Assembly: GCF_032854445.1 (NCBI RefSeq)
Contig: NC_088303.1
Span: forward strand, 3,109,501 to 3,173,500
DNA length: 64,000 nucleotides
Direction: 5' to 3'
From: Liolophura sinensis
Lineage: Eukaryota > Mollusca > Polyplacophora > Chitonida > Chitonidae
Position 1 is the first letter of the stretch. Each line of letters starts with the position of its first letter. The notes beneath the pieces were generated by a model. The model saw nothing but the letters and a program-made list of their open reading frames with translations. It was not told where the DNA came from and searched no databases. A program made the position numbers and the translations under genes. This document shows, piece after piece, positions 46,301-57,399 of this stretch.

Positions 46301-49300
46301 GCCCACTACCCACTTCATATTACAACAATTGTAAACACTGTGTTAATGCAAGGCTAAATCTATTCCTACTCATATTTTCTGGAAACTCAGTCACTGCATA
46401 AGTTTCACATGTAGCTAACCGACAGCTTACAGAATTGGCTATATGAAAATTTACCACGGCCTGAATTCCAAACAATTACCGAAACAGGTGGTTGGATTGG
46501 GTCCCTGCTATGATGGACAGGCCCTACAAACAATGTCGGAACTTCAAAGGCTATACCCAGAGCTGGGCGAAGTAGCCATTTGGATATCAATATAACTTGG
46601 CTGTTTATATTTGAATACACTGTCAGTTTTAGACTGACCCTTCCTCCCCCAAATTTACTCACAAATATATCGTAAGATATGAAAGCCTCCATTGGTAAGG
46701 TGTGAAGACTTACGTATGTTTTTATGCAAACAAAGTGGGTGAAAATAGATTTTCTTACAAGAAAAACATGAGTCAGACTGATTATAGCGGGTGGATAAGG
46801 TTACCCGCAACAGTCAAATAATTTCACCTAACATTGTATCGGCTGACATGTTATTGAGAATGACCCCCGTCTGAGTAGAAATTCAGTGTCTCACCGACCA
46901 GCTAACATATGTTCCCTTTACTCGCCCATGTATTGTTGGTTTGCTTTTCAAACACTTACAGATGAACTTATATAATATATTAAGTTGTGTAATAGGCTAT
47001 TGAACATCTTGGCAGTCCGTCATTGCCCGTAGTGAACAAATGATAGTACACAAAAGACGATGTGGCTTGGGAAATCACCAATACATTTTTGGCCTGCATT
47101 TTTGCCTTGTGTGTTAACTCAGACTGACCGCCCAAAGCATACGTTGCCCCTTCACTGGCGAGAGTGTATCCATGCAAACCGCCCACCAGTTGACACAAGC
47201 AGACTTTCTATATTGTCTATAGTTATATGGGTGAGAATCATCAAGGGGAAAGGCGAGCTATTCAACTTTTCTGATCAGACTCCCCTTCAGCCCCTGACCC
47301 TGTTTTGTCAACTTTCTCTCAAGCATTCCGACCATGAGTGCTGCTCAGCTGGTCGAAAAGGTCAACGAATTACGGCATCTATGTTCATGACAAATCTGTT
47401 CTGAATAGAATTCCAGTGATTTTGTCAACTCAAGTAAGCACTGTAATGTCTGCAGGAAACCAATAACTAAATATATTCACTTTATTCAATGAAGTTCAAT
47501 TTTTTCAATCAAAATACCACAGTGTATATACCACAAAATATGACAATGACAGTAGTTCATGCTCAAATTAAACCAAAGCAAGCTGATCAAATTGTATATT
47601 TTTTCAGGTCTGTAATAAGGTGGAAAACTTTTAAAATAAAAAGAGTATGTGGTGGAGATCATCTAACTGCACTTACTGCTAGTGGGTAACGGCACCCCAA
47701 CAGAATGAAGACATTTGACAAAGTCGCTATCTCCAAGGGCATCCAGTACTTGTGCACCCATCCTGGTCATCACCCTCATGCTGACCACTACATAGGCTGA
47801 GTCTGTCAGTTGAACACCAATCTTGGATAAGGGGGACCCCACAGGGCCCATACTGAATGGTATCACGAACATTGTGCGTCCTGTAAAACAATGTAGTCTA
47901 CAGATACACTGTGTTCACAAATATATCTTCATTCATGTTCATCCAACTTGAATATTTTGTCATTTCGTAATGAGATACAAAGAATTTATTTACTTCAAAT
48001 ATTTTGGTCCATCGTCATTCAGAGTGTCATGATACATTTATGTTGTTAATTTATCTATTTGATTGGTGTTTTACACCGTTCAAGAATATTTTACTTCTAC
48101 AGCGACGGCCAGCATTATGGTGGGGGAGCCCGGGGGAATCCCACGACCAATTTATAATGATATAGATCATCTACAAACGCATCATGTGAATAAGACACTA
48201 TTCTGAGTGTATTTCTTCCAAATAACCTGCCTTTATTTGATCACCACTTCGTTTTAAATGTCATTCTATATCACACAATTCCTTATTTACATGAATAACA
48301 TCTTAAAATTCAAGTTTCAAAAATAAAACAACTGCATAAGCCAAAACTGAATTTTACATTGATTAAATGTCCAGTTCATACCAACCTTAGTTAAAAATTT
48401 GCAGGAAAAAAAGGAAGAATGGGCATAAACTAGCAACAGCAGTAAGCAAAATGTTACCTCTCATACAGCCTGGGAACCTCATATTGAGCTCGGAGTCCAG
48501 GTCATCAGGGGCAATCCAGTTCCCAAGCTGCCCCTGCACACCTGTTTTGGGGATAGGAATGGAGTCTCTCTGGTAATATGTGGACATGAATGTTTTACTC
48601 TCCACACGGGCAACATCAGATGGGTCAGTCCGTGCAAGCCAGCTGAAATCACACCAAAACTGCTGATTCACTTGTTAAATTCTACCTGTTATCCCAGTAT
48701 GTTTAATAAAATCTTCCACTTTTTTATTTACATCTACTCACATCAGGGTCAGGCACCAGTTGATTTATTGATAAATTTTCTGAAGTCCACCGTCTCAAGG
48801 TTTGGTGGGAACAACCATTAAACTGAACAAACCTACATGTGATCGTGTTACTTTTTCCATACAATGCAAATTTCAACCGGTTTTATCCAATTTTGCTATT
48901 CCTAAAAGTCAAAAACAAGGATAATGGAAATGGAATGTTGTCGGGACAAAACTTTCAAAACTTTGTTCTACATGTTCATGATGACAATCTTCAACACTGA
49001 GGCAGAGATCAAATCCACTGTTAAAAATCTATTTCTCGTACCAGTTTTCATATTTCCGTAGCCGTTTGATGAGCCCATCCCTCTGCAGCAAGTATAGCAA
49101 CATTTCATTCTCCTTTTCAGAGCCATCACAGACATGAATATTTTCAGGCTGGCACAGCTTGGCATTCTCCTCCACATAATGTCGCACGTCTGGGGTCAAT
49201 TTGTTCAGGTCCCCATATATCATGTTGAAAGCTCGACTCTGAGCAGTGCAGTATAGGGGAATCTTGGAGCCATTCTGGAGAAGTCGGCATGACCTGAAAA

Positions 49301-52300
49301 TGTGCACAATACTTTTAGTATTTATTTGATTTGTGTTTAACACTGTACTTCAGACTTCTTCACTACAATCACATGATCAATTTTATGGGTGGGGAGAACT
49401 GGAGCCTAGAGCCTGAAGTAAACCACCACTCTTTACATTACAGGTACCTAAAAAACCTCATGGTGAAGTGAACAAGTCAGAGTTAGATTAAACCGCATTA
49501 CCACATTGGTCAAAAGCCGGAGCACTGTTGCTGACCAGAGGGGGGACATTTATTATAAATGAATCCACTGTCAAACAAAACAATGACGTATTCCACAGTT
49601 TGACTGTAATACTCGTACAGTGCAACAGCAATGAGCTTTCTGGACCATTTAATTGATCACTGATTTTAAAGAATAATTCAGGCTGTAAGTGTGACATAGT
49701 TCAATAATTCTTACTTAGGCAACTATATGTTCCATACAAGATATAAGGCAAAAACATTGCACAGCCAAAAACAAATCAACTCTGTAGGACTTGCTCTGAT
49801 TCTCCATCATGTTCATGTTTTGTCTACAACGCAACAATAAAATACCTAACGCAGCCATAAAATACCTTGTTTTGCAGAAAACTGGAAATTGCTTTTTTCA
49901 CAAGCTATAGAATTAGATATTTGTTGCTGAATTGCTGAATGTTGAAAGTGTGTATAATTTACAATTATATCTTCACCACTGACTTTAAAAAGGTATTTTG
50001 AGGTTTGCTTGGAAGATGGGACAATTTTCAAGAAATGTTTATTTCAGCACCAAAAGCAATATTTTGACATTTCTTTGCCACCAAAAAATCACTTATTTCG
50101 GCGAACTTTTAGGGCACTTATTTACTGTAATTACATAAGTAGATACATCAGTATCAGCCACAAAGCCACAGGATGCTTCCCTTTCCCCAACCAATGCAAC
50201 CACATAAGCTTCTCTCCATTCTCCATAATCTTATTAAGTTGCAAATTCAGTGCAACTCCTGTCCACAGAAATATTTTTAAGATCCTACAAATGAGACAGA
50301 AAGGATCAAACTGGATTATGTAATATATTTAAGCACACACCAGGTCTGAAAACACCAGGTCTGAAAACACCAGGTAGCCTGCTAGCCAATCTACAAACCA
50401 GATATTAGCTAACATAGCCAAAAAACAATTCTGGCAAAGATCCTCTTTAAAACTGGACTCACAGAAGATATGCGCAGTATAAAGTAAAACTACATGTAAC
50501 ACAGAGTTTACATTGGTTTACAAAGCTCAATTTGCACTAAAGAATTTAATGTGTGGTGGAGATATCTTGCATACACATGAAGCTATTTATAATGCATTAT
50601 CATATTATTTATATACATGACTTTTCTCAGTGATTAACCCATGTATAATTCCCGCAGAGCTGCATGATAGCAGTCTTAGCCAGAGGGTGTCTTTCCCTCC
50701 TGGAGACGTTCTATTTTGATGAATTTTACATGGACACACGGAGAGGGTATTTGTGTAAAAAGTATAGTCCCATTTCTGATTTTGGGAACTTCACAGATCT
50801 TCAGTCCAAATAACATGCAATATGAAATATAATCTCTTATCTTAAACTTGTGCAAGGGTTTGTAGCAGAACAGTTACATGAATGTCAAACTCTGAACGAA
50901 CTCATTTCAAGCAGAGACCCTAAACATTCTCGCTGTCTTGCATGAATATTTCCACGAAGACAACATCTCTGTAATATATTGCTATGTATTACTATGTCAG
51001 GACAACCTTTCACATCCTCCAAAATAAAATAGCCCCATAAAGCAGTCAGAAGAAACACATGAACAATGGTATTCAAGCAAGACTTGGAAAGTCAACGCAC
51101 CTTAGAAGCCTGGTGCAGATGTTAAAGCTTTAACCTTTTCAACAACTAAAGGACTTTTTTCAGTGAAAGTTATGCATACAATTATTACCAAAATAACGCT
51201 AAAAAATATTTGTTTGTGTTAACTCATTAAAGATATAAGCTTCATAAAACTATGTAAATTATTTCTCTGCACCCCATAGTTCTCTCAGAATGTTTCATAG
51301 CGCTGGTTACAGAGGTGGTTAACACGGTTAGAAAATTAGGGTACCATCTGTAGGAATCTGCTTCATTATTACAGTGAATTGTATTTACTACATAAGAATT
51401 TATTTTTCAGAAAAGACAGTACACACATACATAAGTTCCCTTCCCATAGAATGTCCAGGGTCAGAGAAACTGTATTGTGAAATTTTCCATCACATTTAAT
51501 GATGCAGATACACACTGATTTCAAAGTTCTCACACCCACTCAGACTTTTGCAGTTAACCAGTATAAAATACTGCCATGCTATCAAATGCTATATACACAA
51601 ATTACACATGATATATACATGTATTTTGAGTTACAATGTACATGGTAGTAACAATGTACATGGTAGTAAAGAATCAAAGACATCTGTACAAAACATCAAA
51701 TTTCAGGAAAACTTTCCAAAACCTTTAATAACTTGATCAGTACATTTCCACTACAATGACCTCAGATAAGAAACTCTGATATCACAAAGGCATTAGAGAT
51801 AAGTTAACCTTCCAGAGATGTGCAAGGTGGCAAGAGTGCGGGGGAAAGGAGCAAAAAATAGTGACTTGTACATAGATCTTAACCTGAACACCCTCAATCC
51901 AACAGTTCAGATTTCATTCTTCACCTCTTGCACAGGTGTCTTAATGACCGATATTCTGGTCTCACATATGTACACTGTGTTGGTATGATACACCAATCAA
52001 GCCAAATGTCAGGTTCCAATGCTCTTTCCATGATCCTGACAACTTCACTTGGCATTTTACTTGACCCAACTAAAAGGAAGTAAATAAAAAAGGGTGGCAG
52101 ATAGAAGTCGAGATGGATGGTGATGGGAAACAAGCAATTTTCTTACCCCAAATTTACAAAGTATAAAATTTAAGGACTACTGGGTCCAGTGGTAAAGAAT
52201 GACCATTTATACAGAGCTAAAAAGTCTGGGACGAGTAAAACGCCTTATTTATTCAAACTTGTCATATGATTTAACCATGTCTTGTCACATACACAGGCTG

Positions 52301-54687
52301 CCTCCATGTCAAGCCAGTGCACCTGACAGAAGGCCACCAAGCCTTGTGCAAACAGAGACCCTGGTAAACTTGAATCAGTGGATGCTATCCCAGGTTGAGC
52401 ATTTCCCTCTCCAGATCTGACATGCAGTCTGTTGGGACTAACTGGGTCACCCACTCTATCTGTAAACTTCTGTGTGTGTCACCAGGTTAAAAGGCTGTGG
52501 AAAGCCTTGTCTGCATTTTTTGATACTTATCTTTATGGAGTAACCTTTACAATGCCCATGTACTGGTTAACACGAATCCCAGCGGGTTAAACTATAATTA
52601 GATTCAGGTTACATGTGAACTTATACCTACACGTCTACCTTTATCGAGTGTAAAGTGTCCAAATGAGGGAGTACAAATAATCACCAGATCAATAATCTAC
52701 TAACAGCTGGAAATGTAAAGTAGGAGTGTAGTACAGAGAACTTTGAAGGACATTCTTCAACAAAAGATGTCATCTGATGACCTTTCCCTACCTTAACAGA
52801 GTTCATATTAATTTGAATTTTAATATTAACATGAACTAAGAGTCCATCAGCACTCACCAATCATAACGACAGTTTTGGAACGACAGTCATGCAGGTTTTG
52901 TTTCACTACACCAGTAATATTAGGCATAGCAATGGTGTCCTCAATTGTGTAATCCAGTCTTCATTTTCTCCACAACTAGGAGAAAGAATAGTTTTGCGGC
53001 ATACTACTGATGTAATTCTTTGATGTGTTTCATTCTTTCTTAGGTCAATACAGCAAATGGGCAATATAATGATCCTGGTCGTGACTGCATGGTTAAGTCA
53101 CTTGTCTTTCATTATTGCTATAAACGCAAGATGCCAGTTCAATACTGGCCTTGGTCTGGGAATATGTGTACATGTATTTCCTTGCTCTTTCAGTTCACAG
53201 GGCCTTGCTGACATGAATAAGCATTACATGCTTGTGCGATCTAATATTAATTTCCGAACACTTGTCTTTCCCACTATTGTTAGTATATCTGTGAGTCAAA
53301 CATGAATAAGTTCATCAGTAACATGCCAAAGGTCGTTAGTTTATCCAGGGCACCCAGGTCTCCTCCATCCATGAAGCTGACTGCCGCTGTGAAAGTGACA
53401 TATTCTTGAGTAAGGCGATTGAAAAATATAAAGAAATTTGCTACAACCGACACATTACAATTAAACTTAGCCCCGAAAGATTCCAGCTCTTTTGCTTACT
53501 CTGGTTTAGCGTCGTTGGAGTCGACGTTTACAGTGTACGCTCCTCAGCAACTGCCGCCACATTGAGCAGCTATACGCATCTCCTGCTTCATAGTGGAGGA
53601 TATACCGTGCAGGCCTTTATGGCCATAAATTATAATAAATCTGTTATAAATCGAGTAGGGACGTACAGTTGCAGCACAATGTATTTCACTTTTCGTGAGA
53701 CTTGTTCCATAACAAAGACAACTGGCCTGGAACTTCTTTGAGTACGAAATTAATACATTTTGTAAGCATCAAGACTCCGACGCCGCTAGGCCAGTATAAG
53801 AAAAGAAGTTCGAGTCTTTCAGGCCTAAATTAAATTTAAAATCTGCCAATTTTATCACTTCATTCCTAACCATTTTTTCTTTACGCTCTGTTTTTTTTCA
53901 AGTGGAAGTAATAATTAATGAACAAAAATTTTAAAGTTGAGGTTTCTGTCAGGTGGTGACTTCAATTAATGGATGAACCAGGTTTTCACAGTAAACATCT
54001 GATTAGGGGCTAACTAAAGGATAAACCTCGTCTTTACAGCTGCCTCATGCATTTAATACGGTTGTGCAAATGCACACTGTCACACAACCGAACGGTAATG
54101 GCAGACCAAGCTATTCGATCCTTTCCACAAATCATATCATACTTAACTACTATATGTGAATAGAATTTAACGTAATACACAGTATGTTCATACAACATGT
54201 AAACAACAACTACAACATGTCACTCACAATGAAAAATACACTCAAAGCCAGAGAAGAAAAGTTATATTAAAAAAAAAAAAAATAGGGCAATGGTAGTGAA
54301 ATTGATCAGTTGACTTTCGCCCGTTTTGGATTGGACATGGGAAGATTAAGCAATACCAAAGACTTTGAAAAATTTATGTAGGCCTATGTCAGGCGAGAAT
54401 AAAATCGACGAAGTTAGTTTTCGATGACTGAAAAACAACATGGCCAGGATATTCGCACGTTAATGTTTGTCCGGGACAAAATTTCACCAGTTTCCGTGTC
54501 TCTCCACGTACGACTCCTGCAGTCTAAGGTCATGCGCGTGTGCCGAGGTCTGCTCATATGCCGGTATGTTGAAATTAAGGTAAAACTCAGGAAATACAAA
54601 ACGACCCCACCCAATATTTACAGTGAAAAGAAGATCACCGGTAAACTTTTGAACTCACCGTAAAATTTTTAGTCCTAGACTGGCCAT
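39873..54687 (-). CDS. PCK2-like: PEPCK gene B: GTP phosphoenolpyruvate carboxykinase, mitochondrial type (10 coding exons)
   Basis: Same reaction as gene A, but the protein starts [20 protein letters not shown]: basic and hydroxylated, with no acidic residue before Asp38. That is a typical mitochondrial targeting peptide, so import into the matrix is inferred. Ten minus-strand exons with matching GT-AG sites and phases give 646 residues with no frame break (human PCK2 is 640). Landmarks: CDGSEKENE and KYENCWLARTDP early; [31 protein letters not shown]-loop [12 protein letters not shown] with Cys308, Lys310 and Thr311; GDDIAWM with Asp330/331; the lid [11 protein letters not shown] with the usual His491; and FHVNWF with WPGFGEN. 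It stands about 3.3 kb upstream of the gene A promoter in the same orientation. The last exon equals three gene A exons. Its introns contain no long satellite array. Confidence 0.96.
40411..40565. mobile_element. Diverged SINE-like sequence
   Basis: GGTTTATGGGTGGAGGAAAC, a CACCTCATTGGTCAAGAGCC block and a Leu/tRNA-like end (CAAGCCAGAGCTTTAAACCT) resemble an old tRNA-derived SINE of a second family. A related block lies at 49325-49560. By-eye call. Confidence 0.4.
40792..40887 (-). CDS. PCK2-like: PEPCK B exon 9 (active-site lid)
   Basis: 96 bases encoding [20 protein letters not shown] then [11 protein letters not shown], with split Gly codons on both sides. It has the standard lid sequence with His. 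Confidence 0.96.
41838..41941 (-). CDS. PCK2-like: PEPCK B exon 8
   Basis: 104 bases reading [20 protein letters not shown] then [14 protein letters not shown] plus a split Gly. The first base completes the Arg of HPNSR. This 5' intron position is absent from gene A. Confidence 0.95.
42495..42699 (-). CDS. PCK2-like: PEPCK B exon 7
   Basis: 205 bases reading [20 protein letters not shown] through [20 protein letters not shown] and KKNSAHPNS plus two bases of Arg; phase 1 in, phase 2 out. Confidence 0.95.
43551..43764 (-). CDS. PCK2-like: PEPCK B exon 6 (kinase/P-loop)
   Basis: 214 bases reading [20 protein letters not shown] then [30 protein letters not shown] and GFFGVAPG. It has the P-loop and the metal-binding Asp in one exon; gene A splits these between exons 7 and 8. 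Confidence 0.97.
44074..44261 (-). CDS. PCK2-like: PEPCK B exon 5
   Basis: 188 bases, frame intact: [20 protein letters not shown] then [20 protein letters not shown] through EGWLAEHML. It serves as the reference that shows the single missing base in gene A exon 6. Confidence 0.97.
44262..47676. other. Gene B intron 4; nothing recognised
   Basis: 3.4 kb of AT-rich intron. No coding exon, long repeat or intact mobile element was seen on either strand. Confidence 0.6.
47677..47880 (-). CDS. PCK2-like: PEPCK B exon 4
   Basis: 204 bases reading [30 protein letters not shown] and [15 protein letters not shown], plus one base of Lys. Acceptor TTTACAG, donor GTAAGTG. Confidence 0.96.
48052..48150 (-). 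mobile_element. Truncated SINE copy (3' tail only)
   Basis: TTGATTGGTGTTTTACACCG, TCAAGAATATTTTACTTC, GGCCAGCATTATGGTGG and a GCCCGGGGGAATCCCACGAC end. The tRNA-like head is missing, as in 5'-truncated SINEs. Confidence 0.85.
48458..48642 (-). CDS. PCK2-like: PEPCK B exon 3
   Basis: 185 bases reading [20 protein letters not shown] through [20 protein letters not shown] to RFPGCMR plus a split Gly. The first base completes the Cys of KYENC. Confidence 0.96.
49042..49293 (-). CDS. PCK2-like: PEPCK B exon 2
   Basis: 252 bases. After acceptor TTTTCAG, one base completes Arg10, and the exon then reads [20 protein letters not shown] (rest of the targeting peptide). The mature N-terminus follows: [20 protein letters not shown] then [11 protein letters not shown] to KYEN. 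Donor GTACGAG. Confidence 0.94.
49325..49560. mobile_element. Diverged SINE-like sequence
   Basis: TTTGATTTGTGTTTAACACT, TTTTATGGGTGGGGAGAACT and CCACATTGGTCAAAAGCCGG are in the same order as tRNA-derived SINE parts, but heavily diverged. It lies at the start of gene B intron 1. Confidence 0.4.
51921..52074 (-). CDS. Unidentified terminal exon, nested in gene B intron 1
   Basis: After acceptor CCTTTTAG the frame reads [20 protein letters not shown] then [20 protein letters not shown] and SLRHLCKR-stop. Amino-acid usage looks like real protein. The first two bases complete a Val codon begun by the exon at 52852-52970. I do not recognise the family. Confidence 0.45.
52852..52970 (-). CDS. Unidentified internal exon with a possible 1-base frame break
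   Basis: Between acceptor TTTCTCCTAG and donor GTGAGTGC. The main frame reads [20 protein letters not shown] then [13 protein letters not shown], with one leftover base matching the phase of the exon at 51921. The first bases read VEKMK in another frame, one base out of register, so this is either a frameshift or the exon starts differently. The right-hand end is approximate. Confidence 0.4.
53325..53398 (-). CDS. Possible upstream exon of the nested gene
   Basis: After CTTTCACAG the frame reads [20 protein letters not shown]. It could join, phase 1 to phase 1, to a short ATG exon near 53560 ([10 protein letters not shown] before a weak GTAAAC donor). No good downstream donor was found, so the 3' limit is uncertain. 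Confidence 0.25.
54659..54687 (-). CDS. PCK2-like: PEPCK B exon 1 coding part (start of mitochondrial targeting peptide)
   Basis: 29 coding bases: ATG in an excellent context (GCAAAATGGCC) gives MASLGLKIL plus CG, then donor GTGAGTTC. Together with the first base of exon 2 this makes Arg10 and continues SCRLLQ in the PEPCK frame. The exact phase match and targeting-peptide character support this as the true start. Confidence 0.85.
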
Positions 54688-54820
54688 TTTGCCAAAGCTG
54701 CTCGAGCGTGTTTAATTCCTTAGCGATCAGCTGTTGACTTCCATTCGAGCGCCGCGCTAAATAAGCAGGGGATCCGCGTATTAGCGCGGAGTAATATCTA
54801 GAAACGTCACAACACGTCAA
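54688..54820 (-). promoter_or_regulatory. 5'UTR/promoter region of PEPCK gene B with a 5-codon uORF
   Basis: No TATA box was seen. A short uORF (MEVNS-stop) occupies 54727-54744, ending about 40 bases before the main ATG. Two TGACG half-sites (54805-54809 and 54815-54819, minus orientation) lie upstream. These are CRE/ATF-like; function is inferred. The transcription start is not defined. Confidence 0.4.
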
Positions 54821-56050
54821 ACACCACCAAAGTCAATAGAACGTCCGTTTCTGGTTTTACTATACATCAAAACCAAATGCTCTTCTGAACACAATATTGA
54901 CAAAGGCATGAGAGCAAGCTTTTATCATGTTGGAACTATATTAAGGAGCACCGGGATACAACCAAAGCGACCAAAATCCCATGCCGGGGGTGTGTCACAA
55001 ATGGCTTCCGCTGGTTGGTCAAAATTGAGAACAGCGGGTCGCCGTCAGAACAGGATTTGGAAATCGATTCGGGTTGAAGACGTGTCATAAACTGAGTTGA
55101 TCTATTTTTAGCCAAATGGGTAACCTTGAATTGTAATCAAATCCACTATATACGCAGGTCTACCTTTGAAATTATTTTGTGACAACGCAATTTATAAATC
55201 CGGTAGCTAGATGCATCCAGACAACCCATCTTATAGGACCTATACCTAGCTACCTCTGCGTTATTTATTTATCTAGGGCTATATATTTATTAGATCGCTA
55301 GGTTACATGCGATGTTCTTATAGAACTTTTTTTTTAGTATATTAACTGCATACAAACATTCTCAAAGCAAGATTCTATAATTGGCTTTTTTCAGACACAA
55401 GAGGTAAAGATGCACGAAATATTATTCTCTTTCTTTGCGTGTAAGCCTATAAATGTATTTAGAACAGAAACACATAGCTCGCCACGATATGGCAGAGATA
55501 TTGCCCATGTGGCGTTAAGCCACATTCATTCATTCATTCATTCATTCATATTATAGACATGTCCTTGCATGTCAGCTTAGTTAATTGTGACGAAGGCCTA
55601 ATTAGGCCCATAGGCACCGACAACACCAACATTAACAGCACCAACACCTAATTAATAATCGGCTTAAAACTACCGGCACGTCTTATTCTGCAAAATGGGT
55701 ACATCCATATACAATTAAAACTTGAAATACTGAAATTTTGATAAAATTTGTTGAAATAAATATCGAGGATCACAATATTAATATGTGAATACTGAGTATA
55801 ACTTCATTTTCTATTAAGTATTCAGGCATCCAAAGGAAACTTTTGCTGTTTTTATCCTCCTCAAAACTCAATTAAAAGTACTAAAATCACATCAGTCTGT
55901 ACTCATGCAGATGTAATTACAATTTATTAACACATGTAGACTCTATATGGCATGTATACAACCACTGAATGCACTGACAACTACAACCACTTTCTATAAA
56001 CTCCCGTGATATCCAACCATGTGCAGTCTATATATACATATATGTTTAAG
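54821..56050. other. Upstream flank of gene B; nothing firm
   Basis: No supported exon. A (CATT)n microsatellite lies at 55523-55548. The short plus-strand frames have no recognisable motif. Confidence 0.55.
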
Positions 56051-56057
56051 CACTCAC

Positions 56058-56107
56058 CATTCTTTCTTTTCTTTTGTTTCCTCAACAACGGTGTCTTGTT
56101 GAGGCAT
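56058..56107 (-). CDS. Candidate first coding exon, gene unknown
   Basis: ATG at 56105-56107 opens MPQQDTVVEETKEKKE plus two bases, followed by donor GTGAGTGC. It is charged and acceptor-free upstream, as in a first exon. No downstream exon of matching phase was identified, so it may belong to the nested gene at 51.9-53.6 kb or to nothing. Confidence 0.25.
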
Positions 56108-56871
56108 GATAAATCCCGGCCTACACTATTCTCTCAATATCTGTATATCAGGCAACTCGGTTGTAGTTCACAGAAAAGGTTATCTGTAAAACCTAGAGTA
56201 GAAACTAGCTCTGCTCTCAACTCCTTAAATCATAAACATATAAAGAGTCGATCCAGTGATCACCACTTCTGCTGCTGTGTGTGTGGAAATCCGTTTCGAG
56301 AATTGCGCTATTTATGAAGATTGGACAGTGCACCTTTTGGACATTGGGAGAAGACGATTGGTTGATGCGGTGTATATATATTTATACCTATAGTATACTC
56401 TCACGTCACAGTGGTCTATGTCGAAACTTGCGCTGAAATGGTTTCACAGAAAGAAAACAAAAACTTAACCTTGACTTTGGTCGTAAAGGTTGACCCTGCT
56501 TTGTGGAATTATGTGCGTTTGGTGTTCGAATATCCGGTAACTGAGTCACCTAGTATATATAATTAAACACTGTCTGTTGTCTAAGAAGCCATTTAGCCAC
56601 TCCCCAGCATAGAGGTTGTAGGCCTACATTAGAATATATATTTAGTGAGGCTGCCTGGATATCCCTTGTTTGTGTACAGTGTAAATGCGCAGATATGTTT
56701 TTCAGCCCGTATCATTTGTCTTCTGTGATTTATAAGGCTTTGGTATAACCCATATATATGAATGATTCCGAATATTCTAGCTAATGCGAATATATATGCT
56801 GAATGACGAACTTAGAGGCGATAAAAACATCTGCCACAATGCCGACTATGACGTAATATGTACATCATTTG

Positions 56872-57140
56872 ATTTATTTATTTATTTGATTGGTGTTTTA
56901 CGCCGTACTCAAGAATATTTCACTTATACGACGGCGGCCAGCACTATGGTGGGACAGACACAGGGCAGAGCCCGGGGGAACCCACGACCATCCGCAGGTT
57001 GACCTACGGAAGGTCTTGGGTTTCCCCGGGGCTCTGCCCGGCCTCCACCCACCATAGTGCTGGCCGCCCTCGTATAAGTGAAATATGCTTGAGTACGGCG
57101 TTAAACACCAATCAAAGAAATGAATAAATAAATAAACAGC
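56872..57140. mobile_element. Tail-out inverted SINE pair (foldback)
   Basis: The left arm (56872-57005) runs ATTTATTTGATTGGTGTTTT to GACCATCCGCAGGTTGACC. The right arm (57006-57140) is its near-perfect reverse complement, ending AACACCAATCAAAGAAATG and AAATAAATAAAC. Both tRNA-like heads are missing, so two 5'-truncated copies meet head to head. The transcript would form a hairpin of over 110 base pairs. Confidence 0.9.
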
Positions 57141-57390
57141 TGACGCCGTGGTTCTCACACTAATAAGCCCAGCACTAGCGTATAAACAGCGGGCACCTTG
57201 GTTCTCATACTGGTGTGTCCAGCACTAACGTATAAACAGCTGACACCGTGGTTCTCACACTGATGTATCCAGCACTAGCGTATAAACAGCTGACACCATG
57301 GTTCTCACACTGATGTGTCCAGCACAGCACCGACGCATATACAGTTAACGGCAAGATTCTCTTACTGATGTATCTTGCACTGGCTAGTAA
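57131..57390. repeat. 50 bp tandem repeat, about 5 units
   Basis: TATAAACAGCTGACACCGTG then GTTCTCACACTGATGTGTCC and AGCACTAGCG repeat with a 50-base period from the end of the SINE foldback. The last units are diverged. Confidence 0.85.
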
Positions 57391-57399
57391 AGAGCTGAA

